Under the pieces are notes generated by a model. The model did not search any database and was not told the DNA's origin. It was given only the letters and a program-made list of their open reading frames with translations. A stretch of DNA of 56,208 nt from Streptococcus pseudopneumoniae ATCC BAA-960 = CCUG 49455 (lineage in GTDB: Bacteria; Bacillota; Bacilli; Lactobacillales; Streptococcaceae): NCBI RefSeq assembly GCF_002087075.1, contig NZ_MWSM01000012.1, forward strand, positions 17,178-73,385, in the 5' to 3' direction. Position numbers and translations under genes: made by a program. Of the stretch, positions 49,319 to 56,208 are shown in pieces; within the stretch, counting starts at the first letter, position 1, and each line of letters starts with the position of its first letter.

Positions 49319-49359
49319 CTTTTCGTGGTAGAATGATTATATTCTTGAAGGAGGATACA

Positions 49360-49458
49360 ATGCTAGTAGATTTCATAATGTTTCTAGTTTTATTTTTGAT
49401 TTTTTTGCTAATGATTGGTTTTATTGTTTGGTGTGATAAGCACCTTAAAGGTGATTAG
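49360..49458 (+). CDS. Small membrane peptide before kdpF
   Basis: This 32-residue peptide, MLVDFIMFLVLFLIFLLMIG followed by FIVWCDKHLKGD, is a single hydrophobic helix with a short charged end. GAAGGAGG lies five bases before the ATG, a strong ribosome site, and kdpF begins 15 bases after its stop. It is the first gene of the structural operon. It is not KdpF, which follows, and I know no named family. It may be an extra small subunit or regulator of the pump. Confidence 0.6.
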   Translation: MLVDFIMFLVLFLIFLLMIGFIVWCDKHLKGD

Positions 49459-49472
49459 GGGGAGAGTGTACT

Positions 49473-49550
49473 ATGATAGTATTAGGAATAATTTTTGGTT
49501 TATTAATCTGTTATTTATTTTATGCTCTGTTACACCCGGAGAGATTTTAG
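49473..49550 (+). CDS. kdpF: Potassium-transporting ATPase small subunit KdpF
   Basis: This 25-residue membrane peptide has a single helix and the typical KdpF ending: MIVLGIIFGLLICYLFYALL followed by HPERF. KdpF stabilises the KdpABC complex. GGGGGAGAG stands before the ATG, and kdpA begins 13 bases after its stop. Confidence 0.85.
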   Translation: MIVLGIIFGLLICYLFYALLHPERF

Positions 49551-49562
49551 GAGGAGTGTGAG

Positions 49563-51308
49563 ATGTTACAAATCATATTTGTCTTAGTGCTGGCTTGTAT
49601 TATTATATTACCAACTGGAAAGTATCTTTACCATATAGCTAGCCAGCAAAAAACTTTTGCAGATCCCATTATGGATCCTATTGATAGGTGGATTTATAAG
49701 TTGCTTGATGTGGACAAAAAAGGAATGACTTGGAAGGAGTATGCTGTAGCCCTTATTTTAACGAATGCTGTTATGGCTCTAGTTGCTTATGTAATCCTAA
49801 GAACACAGGCCTTTTTCTTTTTGAACCCCACCCGTGTTGGTTCATTAGAATCAAGCTTGAGTTTTAATACAGTCATATCTTTTATCACCAATTCTAATTT
49901 ACAAAATTATGCTGGTGAGAGGGATTTGTCTTTTTTTAGTCAGATGGTTGTCATTACTTTTATGATGTTTACCTCAGCTGCTTCAGGCTATGCTGCTGCT
50001 ATGGCTTTTATCAGAGGTGTATCAGGCAAGTATCAAGACATGGGAAATTTCTATGTTGACTTTGTTCGGGTGATTACTCGAGTGTTGCTTCCTTTTTCAA
50101 TAATAGGCTCTTTGTTACTTGTTTCACAGGGGGTTCCCCAAACACTATCAAAAGAGTTATATGCGACTACTTTGGAGGGCAATTTACAAGGTCTTATAAT
50201 GGGACCGGTCGCTTCTCTTGAAATTATTAAACACTTGGGAACCAACGGTGGTGGTTTTTTTGCAGCAAATTCAGCAACTCCCTTTGAAAACCCTAATGTA
50301 ATCACAAATATTATTGAAATGCTATCTATGATGTTGTTACCAGGTTCTATGGTAGTTGCTTTTGGTCATATGGTTTCATCTAGGAAAAAGGAAAATCATC
50401 CCTTCGATTCTGTACAGAAAGTTTCTTATAAGTCCACTAAATCTACGTTTATTAAACTAGGAGGACAGGCAAGACCGCTTCTGATTGTTATGCTATTCTT
50501 ATTTTTTGTGGGTTTATCCATTATTGTTTGGTCAGAAAGTAGAGGAAATCCTGTCTTGCATCAATTGGGTTTGAATCAATCAATGGGAAGTATGGAAGGT
50601 AAAGAAGTTAGGTTCGGTATTCCAATGTCTGGTCTGTTTACAGAAATAACAACGGCTTTTACAACGGGTTCCGTGAATAATATGCACGATACTTTGACTC
50701 CTCTAAGTGGTGGAGTAGCTATGATTAACATGATGCTCAATGTTATATTTGGCGGTAAAGGTGTAGGAATAATGAATATGATGCTGTACGTTCTTCTTAC
50801 TGTTTTTATTTGTGGATTAATGATTGGGCGTGCACCTGTTTATTTAGGAAAAAAAATTGAAGGTAAAGAAATGACTTTAATTGCTTTAGCCATCATGGTT
50901 CATCCTATGATTATTCTAGGTTTTTCAGCAGTAGCTGTCTCATTGCCAGCAGGATTTAACAGTGTTACCAATCCAGGATTTCATGCTTTATCACAAGTGA
51001 TTTATCAATTTACCTCAGCTTCTGCTAACAACGGATCGGGATTTGAAGGACTAAAAGACAATACTTTATTCTGGAATATATCTACAGGATTAGCTATGTT
51101 TTTTGGACGCTATGTGACTTTGATTCTTCAGCTATCGATTGCTGGTTCCTTAATGACTAAGCAACATGTGAATGATTCCCTAGGTTCTTTAAAAACAGAT
51201 ACGGGGACTTTTGCCATTATTTTAGGTGTGATAGTGTTGATTATATCAGCCTTAACTTTCTTACCAGTCCTTGTACTAGGACCTTTAGCTGAATTTCTAA
51301 CTCAATGA
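49563..51308 (+). CDS. kdpA: Potassium-transporting ATPase subunit KdpA
   Basis: This 581-residue subunit forms the potassium channel-like path and belongs to the SKT family. About ten membrane helices are visible. The four selectivity-filter loops include [41 protein letters not shown] and [19 protein letters not shown] lies just before the ATG. The stop overlaps the first possible kdpB start (ATGA). Length is slightly above the usual 555-565 residues, with the extra in the cytoplasmic loop around 280-300. Confidence 0.96.
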   Translation: MLQIIFVLVLACIIILPTGKYLYHIASQQKTFADPIMDPIDRWIYKLLDVDKKGMTWKEYAVALILTNAVMALVAYVILRTQAFFFLNPTRVGSLESSLSFNTVISFITNSNLQNYAGERDLSFFSQMVVITFMMFTSAASGYAAAMAFIRGVSGKYQDMGNFYVDFVRVITRVLLPFSIIGSLLLVSQGVPQTLSKELYATTLEGNLQGLIMGPVASLEIIKHLGTNGGGFFAANSATPFENPNVITNIIEMLSMMLLPGSMVVAFGHMVSSRKKENHPFDSVQKVSYKSTKSTFIKLGGQARPLLIVMLFLFFVGLSIIVWSESRGNPVLHQLGLNQSMGSMEGKEVRFGIPMSGLFTEITTAFTTGSVNNMHDTLTPLSGGVAMINMMLNVIFGGKGVGIMNMMLYVLLTVFICGLMIGRAPVYLGKKIEGKEMTLIALAIMVHPMIILGFSAVAVSLPAGFNSVTNPGFHALSQVIYQFTSASANNGSGFEGLKDNTLFWNISTGLAMFFGRYVTLILQLSIAGSLMTKQHVNDSLGSLKTDTGTFAIILGVIVLIISALTFLPVLVLGPLAEFLTQ

Positions 51309-51316
51309 GGTTTATT

Positions 51317-53386
51317 ATGATTTCAAAGAAAACTTACTTTCTGACACAAAAGATACTACTCAGTTCCCTTAAAGGAGCGGTCGTAAAACTTCGCCCTAGT
51401 TACATGATTAAAAATCCAGTAATGTTTGTAGTTGAAGTTGGTTTTGTTCTGACCTTCTTTTTAACAATTATCCCCGTTGATGCTCAACAAGATAGCCAAA
51501 GTAGTCAATTGTATAATGGCATAGTAGCAGTGATCTTATTTTTAACTTTATTATTTTCTAATTTTGCTGAATCCATTGCGGAAGGAAGAGGAAAAGCACA
51601 GGCTGAAAGTTTAAAAAAGACGCAAGAAAATATGACAGCTAGACGACTCTATTTTGACAATGATGGTCTGACCCTTCTTGAAGAAACTATTGAGGCCACA
51701 GCCTTGCAAAAAGGAGATATCGTTCTGGTTAAGGCAGGAGAATTAATTCCTGGTGACGGTGAAGTTATTGAAGGAATTGCTTCTGTAGACGAATCAGCCA
51801 TTACAGGAGAGTCAGCTCCGGTGATCAAAGAACCTGGTGGTGATTTTGCTTTTGTAACAGGAGGGACAACTCTTGCTAGTGACTGGCTTAAGTTGAAAAT
51901 GACCTCACGTGCTGGAGAGTCTTTCTTGGATAAAATGATTTCCTTGGTAGAGGGTGCTTCTCGGCAAAAAACCCCTAATGAAATTGCCTTGAATACTTTG
52001 CTAGTCAGCTTAACAATTATATTCTTAATGGTAATTGGAAGTTTGTACCCGATTGCCAGCGCCTTGCACATAAAGATTACAGTTACTACTCTTGTGGCAT
52101 TGACCGTATGTTTAATTCCAACAACAATTGGAGGCCTGCTGTCAGCAATTGGAATTGCAGGTATGGATCGCGTTACACGGTTCAATGTGATTGCTATGTC
52201 AGGAAAAGCAGTGGAGTCTAGTGGTGATGTGGATACTATGATTTTGGACAAAACAGGAACCATCACCTTTGGAAATCGTATGGCTGCTCATTTTGTTCCT
52301 GTAGATGGTGTTAGTCAAGAGTCTTTAATAAGAGCAGCTGTGCTAAGTTCTCTACAGGATGATACACCGGAAGGAAAATCAATTGTTAAGCTTGCTAAAG
52401 AATATGGGGCAAGTATTCCTCCTATTTCTGAAGATATGACCTTTATTGATTTTACTGCTCAAACACGAATGAGTGGGATAGACTTTGTTGATGGGGGAAT
52501 GATACGTAAGGGTGCCACAGATGCTATAAGTCGCTATATTAAAGGTAAAGGTGGTGTGATTCCGAAAGATTTGAGGTCTATCAGTGAAAGAATTGCTTCA
52601 GCTGGAGGAACACCACTGGCAGTAGTGGAGGGGCAGAATATTTTGGGAGTGATTGCTCTCAAGGATACCATCAAACCAGGTTTAGTTGAGCGTTTTGCAC
52701 GCCTACGGGCAATGGGGATTAAGACTATTATGTGTACCGGTGATAATCCTCTTACCGCTGCGACTATAGCTCAAGAAGCAGGCGTTGATATCTTTATCGC
52801 TGAATGCAAGCCAGAAGATAAAATTGAAGCTATTAAAAAAGAACAACGCTTAGGAAAAGTTGTTGCGATGACAGGAGATGGGACTAATGATGCACCAGCA
52901 CTAGCTCAGGCGGATGTCGGTATTGCTATGAATTCTGGAACAAGTGCTGCTAAAGAAGCTGCTAATATGGTAGATTTAGATAGCGATCCAACCAAGATTC
53001 TGGATATCGTTGAAATTGGAAAGCAATTATTAATGACGCGAGGAGCTTTAACCACTTTTTCAATTGCTAATGATATTGCCAAATACTTTGCTATTATTCC
53101 AGCTATTTTTATGCGCAGTATCCCCCAAATGCAATCGTTAAATATCATGTCATTATCAACGTCTTCCAGCGCAATTTTATCGGCTCTGATTTTCAATGCC
53201 ATTATTATTCCTCTTCTAATTCCGATTGCGATGAAAGGAGTTTCTTATAAGCCTCAAAGGTCAGAAAAAGTTTTGGCTCATAACATGCTGATTTATGGTT
53301 TGGGTGGAGTCTTCATCCCGTTTATTGGAATTAAAATCATTGATATGAGTATTACTCCATTATTGTATCTATTGGGGTTATCCTGA
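51317..53386 (+). CDS. kdpB: Potassium-transporting P-type ATPase subunit KdpB
   Basis: This 689-residue catalytic subunit hydrolyses ATP to drive potassium uptake by KdpA. The actuator motif is [10 protein letters not shown], the phosphorylation site is Asp311 in [11 protein letters not shown], and the hinge motifs are [10 protein letters not shown] and [18 protein letters not shown]. About seven helices are present. I prefer the ATG at 51317 because TGAGG lies seven bases upstream. The ATG at 51305, overlapping the kdpA stop, has no ribosome site but could be used by coupling. Confidence 0.95.
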   Translation: MISKKTYFLTQKILLSSLKGAVVKLRPSYMIKNPVMFVVEVGFVLTFFLTIIPVDAQQDSQSSQLYNGIVAVILFLTLLFSNFAESIAEGRGKAQAESLKKTQENMTARRLYFDNDGLTLLEETIEATALQKGDIVLVKAGELIPGDGEVIEGIASVDESAITGESAPVIKEPGGDFAFVTGGTTLASDWLKLKMTSRAGESFLDKMISLVEGASRQKTPNEIALNTLLVSLTIIFLMVIGSLYPIASALHIKITVTTLVALTVCLIPTTIGGLLSAIGIAGMDRVTRFNVIAMSGKAVESSGDVDTMILDKTGTITFGNRMAAHFVPVDGVSQESLIRAAVLSSLQDDTPEGKSIVKLAKEYGASIPPISEDMTFIDFTAQTRMSGIDFVDGGMIRKGATDAISRYIKGKGGVIPKDLRSISERIASAGGTPLAVVEGQNILGVIALKDTIKPGLVERFARLRAMGIKTIMCTGDNPLTAATIAQEAGVDIFIAECKPEDKIEAIKKEQRLGKVVAMTGDGTNDAPALAQADVGIAMNSGTSAAKEAANMVDLDSDPTKILDIVEIGKQLLMTRGALTTFSIANDIAKYFAIIPAIFMRSIPQMQSLNIMSLSTSSSAILSALIFNAIIIPLLIPIAMKGVSYKPQRSEKVLAHNMLIYGLGGVFIPFIGIKIIDMSITPLLYLLGLS

Positions 53387-53510
53387 TAAGATTAGTTTAA
53401 TATAATATAATAGTCAAAGGAATAAGATTGAAACTTATCTACATTGCTTTACGTTTAAAAGAATCAGTGTCTTTTCCTTGGGTTGAACATGAAAGGAATG
53501 AATAACAATC
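53387..53510 (+). other. Unusually long spacer between kdpB and kdpC
   Basis: These 124 bases hold no frame I can support, although TATAATATAATAG near 53400 is AT-rich and promoter-like. Most Kdp operons have kdpC overlapping or directly following kdpB. Confidence 0.4.
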
Positions 53511-54128
53511 ATGAGAAAAATATTTATACATATCAGACGTTCTGTCCGACTAAGTCTTTTATTTGGGGCGGTTTGTGGATTATTTTACCCTTTGCTGATT
53601 ACCGGATTAGGGCAGTTTATTTTTCCTGTTCAAGCCAATGGTAGTCAAATTAAGCAGGATGGGAAGCTTATTGGATCGGCTTTAATTGGGCAAGAATTTT
53701 CGTCAGCTGCTTTTCTGCACGGTAGACCATCTGCTATTCAGTATAATACTTACCTTAGCGAGGGAGACCCAAGTGGACAAAAGCGGGATATTATTTCTGG
53801 TTCCCAAAATCTGGCTCCTAGTAATCCTGAACTAAAAGTACGTGTTCAAAAGGAACTGTCTCTTCTCATAAAAGAAAACCCAACTATTTCAATCAGAGAT
53901 ATCCCTGCTGATTTGGTAACAACATCGGCTTCGGGATTGGATCCAGAAATCAGTCCAGAAAGTGCTAAACTACAACTCCCCCGTATTTCTAAGACAACAG
54001 GTATTAGCTTGCCTAGACTGGAAGAAATCATTGACAAGCATACAGTAACAAAAATCTTTGGATTTCTAGGTGAAGATAGGGTGTCTGTGTTAAAAGTTAA
54101 CATCGATATTATGAAGGAACTGAACTAA
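53511..54128 (+). CDS. kdpC: Potassium-transporting ATPase subunit KdpC
   Basis: This 205-residue subunit has one N-terminal membrane helix (about 14-34, LLFGAVCGLFYPLLITGLGQ) and a soluble exterior domain. Family motifs present are GSALIGQEFSS, FHGRPSA-like LHGRPSAIQYNT, GSQNLAPSNP, and TTSASGLDPEISPESAKLQ. KdpC is thought to support coupling between KdpA and KdpB. AAAGGAATGA lies ahead of the ATG. It ends the operon. Confidence 0.94.
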   Translation: MRKIFIHIRRSVRLSLLFGAVCGLFYPLLITGLGQFIFPVQANGSQIKQDGKLIGSALIGQEFSSAAFLHGRPSAIQYNTYLSEGDPSGQKRDIISGSQNLAPSNPELKVRVQKELSLLIKENPTISIRDIPADLVTTSASGLDPEISPESAKLQLPRISKTTGISLPRLEEIIDKHTVTKIFGFLGEDRVSVLKVNIDIMKELN

Positions 54129-54655
54129 CACCGCTGTAAAAGTTATACGGGTATTATTGCAAGTAATTAGTAGTGAGAGGTACGCCTATTACAAAAAAAG
54201 GGATAAAAAAGAACTCTTACTTCCTAGACTATATAATCTGGTGAGTATCTTACAGATAGAGAAAGGAAGTTGGCATTTATTTATGAACTACTTTTAGCTG
54301 GTTTGAGATTTGTGACAAACTCATTTCACTGAAGAATTGCCAATCGAAAGTGATTATGTCCCAAAAAATGGTGAGATTGAGGGCAATTATTTTGATTTCA
54401 TTTGACACGAGGAACCCTTGAAGCTGTTTTGTCAGCTAAACCAAGGCTAGTCTTAGACTTGGCTCTCCAGCCTCTCATCAAATGAAATGCTTGTCTTAGA
54501 CTCCTTGCTTTCTCCCTCCTAAATGTAAGGGATAGAGTGATTTCCTTTAAGGAAAAGCTTCCCATTTAGCGAGAAATAGCTTATACTTGTAGCTGAGGAG
54601 AATGAAGCTCCTCACTAGTAAACTCTTCATAATCCTTTTTCTTTTTCTGAAGATA
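54129..54655 (+). other. Gap after kdpC, partly the left arm of an ISNCY-like remnant
   Basis: No gene is supported. From 54342 the sequence seems to belong to the IS remnant described next. A small hairpin (GAGGAG / CTCCTC, 54596-54614) is present. A 55-codon minus-strand frame (54398-54565) has no family match. Confidence 0.4.
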
Positions 54656-55063
54656 TTATTTGAAAGATGTGAGTTTCCACGGATGGGTTTGTGGAGGGAT
54701 ATACTTGCGTCTTTCTTTTTTTGGTTCTGGTTCAAAGTTTTTCGAATAGAGTTCATGAACTAGTAGCTCCTTTGTATGATAGATTTTGTCAGCAATATTG
54801 AGGTAGATGCCACCATCAAATGCTTTTATAACGAATGCTTTCGTCTTTCTGATGAAATAGACTTCTTTTCCTTTTTGTTGATAGGCTAGTAGCAGACGAT
54901 TGATTTGTCTTTCGGAAAGGTTGAGTTCGCCACAGGTTCGATTATTTGTTTTCTTTCCTTGGATTATAGCTTTTATCACAAGATATTTTTTCGTTTCATT
55001 CATATTTAGCTGGATACTTTTCATATGACTATTCTAGCAAATGGGACATTTTCACGTTCGATT
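54342..55063 (-). mobile_element. Internally deleted ISNCY (IS1202-like) element
   Basis: AATCGAAAGTGATTATGTCC (54342-54361) and GGGACATTTTCACGTTCGAT (55043-55062) are imperfect inverted repeats facing each other (18 of 20 positions or better), and the transposase remnant lies between them. The outer flank has a second copy of the ACATTNTCACNTTCGA pattern (55072-55087). The total of about 720 bases is far below the size of an autonomous element, so this is a non-autonomous relic. Confidence 0.5.
54656..55024 (-). pseudogene. ISNCY-type transposase, N- and C-terminal ends joined
   Basis: A 122-residue frame on the minus strand joins an N-terminal helix-turn-helix (YLVIKAIIQGKKTNNRTC, then GELNLSERQINRLLLAYQQK) directly to a C-terminal piece (GGIYLNIADKIYHTKEL, then YIPPQTHPWKLTSFK). 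The normal protein of this class has roughly 450 residues, with the DDE catalytic core between these parts. That core is missing, so the frame is open but can encode only a DNA-binding domain plus tail. GGACATTTTC-type repeats lie directly upstream. Confidence 0.65.
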
Positions 55064-55120
55064 TACTAAAGACATTATCACATTCGAATCACAAAAACAG
55101 AAAAAATAAACTGTTTTTCC

Positions 55121-55151
55121 TTGCAAAATTCGGGGGGGGGGGTGGTATAAT
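55121..55151 (+). promoter_or_regulatory. Promoter with an 11-G tract in its spacer (probable phase-variable switch)
   Basis: TTGCAA (55121-55126) and TATAAT (55146-55151) frame a spacer of 19 bases that contains eleven consecutive G (55132-55142). Slipped-strand mispairing in such a tract changes the spacer length and so the promoter strength; nine G would give the optimal 17. It reads toward the YSIRK surface protein, with a leader of about 130 bases. Confidence 0.75.
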
Positions 55152-55285
55152 AGCTGCTAGACTGTATATTCTTCATAGGAGGTACAGTGGGGTAAATAGT
55201 CGTAAGTTGCTATTTATATATTATTGTCAATCGAAGAGGAAAATGACATGTTCTCTTCAATCATATCTTTAAAGGAGAAAGAGTT

Positions 55286-56208
55286 ATGGATTTTAGAAAG
55301 TGTAACAGAGAGAAGGTCTTCCGTTACTCCATTCGTAAGTACCACTTTGGTGCCGCCAGTGTCGCGGTTGCCGCATTGATGTTTTTAGGAGCACGAGCTA
55401 GTGTTGTTCAGGCGGATACTACAGTAAATGCTACAGAGGTGTCTCTTGAGAGTTCTGATCCTAAATCGGATCCAGCTGCGGAGGGAGCTAGTGAAGCTTC
55501 GAATGGAAGTGAGCGAAGTGCTGATGAAACAAGTAATTCTGTTCAGCGTACTCCTGTTGGCAGTGATAGGGACGCTTCTCCATCAAGCAATAATGGGGAA
55601 AGTTCTGAAGGGTCAGATAGAAGCAGCAGTAGTGCCGTTAGCGGAAGGGATAGAGGTGCTGAAGAGACGAGTAACTCTGGTCAGCATGCTCCCGTTAGAA
55701 GAGCTAGGAGTGTCGGGGAAGACCGGGCATCAAGCTTGAATGGGGACTATTCATATAATGTTGATCAAGCACCAGTCCCAGATTCAAAAATTAATGATTT
55801 TGATTATTTGTTGAGTCGTTGGTATGATGGAATGTTTCATTGGCTGAATGCTAATAGTCATGGTGATGTTTATGAACTTTATACGAATTCCTTTGATGAA
55901 CAAAAGATAAGACGGAAAGATCGTAATAGAAATAGACATGTGGATAAACTATATAGAGACGATGCAACGACAGATAGTAGTAAATTAAACATTTTCAATT
56001 TATATCCAAAGGCTGAGTATGTGAGTCTTTCGATTGTTCCTAATGGAGGTGGTGAAGCTCGCTTAACAGTGGTAGAAGCTGGGGGAAAAGTATTAGATAC
56101 TATTCTAATACCGGCGAAAGATTTGTGGATAAAACAAAGCGAGTATGATAAACGTGAAAAGCAGAGACAATCCATCGACAAGTCTGCCTTGAAAGCTGAA
56201 ATTGCGAA
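55286..56208 (+). CDS. YSIRK-type surface protein, 3' part outside the window
   Basis: The frame stays open for 307 codons to the window end. It starts MDFRKCNREKVFRYSIRKYH followed by FGAASVAVAALMFLGA and VVQA, a YSIRK-G/S signal peptide of about 48 residues directing export at the division septum. A Ser/Asp/Glu/Arg-rich low-complexity stretch (about 55-155) follows, with two copies of a DETSNS(V/G)Q motif. From about 165 a folded region starts (FDYLLSRWYDGMFHWLNAN), and a charged, possibly coiled-coil part lies at the end. The sorting signal should lie beyond the window. AAAGGAG is 11 bases before the ATG. Its function, probably adhesion, is inferred. Confidence 0.88.
   Translation, partial: MDFRKCNREKVFRYSIRKYHFGAASVAVAALMFLGARASVVQADTTVNATEVSLESSDPKSDPAAEGASEASNGSERSADETSNSVQRTPVGSDRDASPSSNNGESSEGSDRSSSSAVSGRDRGAEETSNSGQHAPVRRARSVGEDRASSLNGDYSYNVDQAPVPDSKINDFDYLLSRWYDGMFHWLNANSHGDVYELYTNSFDEQKIRRKDRNRNRHVDKLYRDDATTDSSKLNIFNLYPKAEYVSLSIVPNGGGEARLTVVEAGGKVLDTILIPAKDLWIKQSEYDKREKQRQSIDKSALKAEIA

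Noticed and set aside
54398..54565. A 55-codon minus-strand frame after kdpC (MGSFSLKEITLS start)
   Set aside because: It lies inside the IS remnant, has no ribosome site and no recognisable family, so it is probably chance.
55428..55739. A 103-codon plus-strand frame within the surface-protein gene
   Set aside because: It is a shadow of the Ser/Glu-rich region of the YSIRK protein, which is open in the correct frame from 55286.

Overview
The window looks like a chromosomal segment of a Streptococcus of the mitis/pneumoniae group. The evidence is three BOX repeats, a ZmpB-type IgA-protease-like metalloprotease beside its two-component system, a choline-binding protein with an Excalibur domain, a YSIRK surface protein, and a gene order that, from memory, follows the pneumococcal chromosome from ccdA/msrAB through zmpB, thyA, miaA, typA, murD-murG-divIB, pyrFE and lysS. 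No rRNA, tRNA or CRISPR array was seen.

Region 1 (1-5275): a surface thiol-redox operon (ccdA, lipoprotein thioredoxin Etrx1, MsrAB), a BOX element, then response regulator and YesM-type kinase (TCS09/ZmpSR). Region 2 (5300-16940): a TIGR01440 protein, the 2401-residue ZmpB protease, a PabB-PabC fusion, an alpha/beta hydrolase and a choline-binding VanY-type carboxypeptidase. Region 3 (17000-28960): housekeeping genes (glk, thyA, DUF3042, miaA, hflX, rnz, SDR, LysR regulator, yqgQ, rhodanese-like, rsuA, typA). Region 4 (28960-32370): a lactococcin-972-type bacteriocin with its membrane protein and ABC ATPase. Region 5 (32574-36216): murD, murG, divIB.

Region 6 (36240-40765) is the most unusual part. 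Two short peptides share a leader motif (FLFEEIE), followed by a site-2 (M50) protease, an E1/ThiF-like adenylating enzyme, two small membrane proteins and an ABC ATPase/permease pair. This looks like a RiPP (modified peptide) locus. The protease, E1 enzyme and one membrane protein each carry one disabling lesion, so the locus seems to be decaying in this strain. Region 7 (40766-44739): an IS30 remnant, a PyrR attenuator, pyrF, pyrE, lysS.

Region 8 (44740-55100): a complete Kdp high-affinity potassium system (kdpDE, a small membrane peptide, kdpFABC), bracketed by an ISL3 remnant on the left and an internally deleted ISNCY/IS1202-like remnant on the right. It looks like an acquired cassette. 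Region 9 (55100-end): a YSIRK surface protein, cut by the window end, whose promoter has an 11-G tract between -35 and -10, the arrangement expected of a phase-variable promoter.
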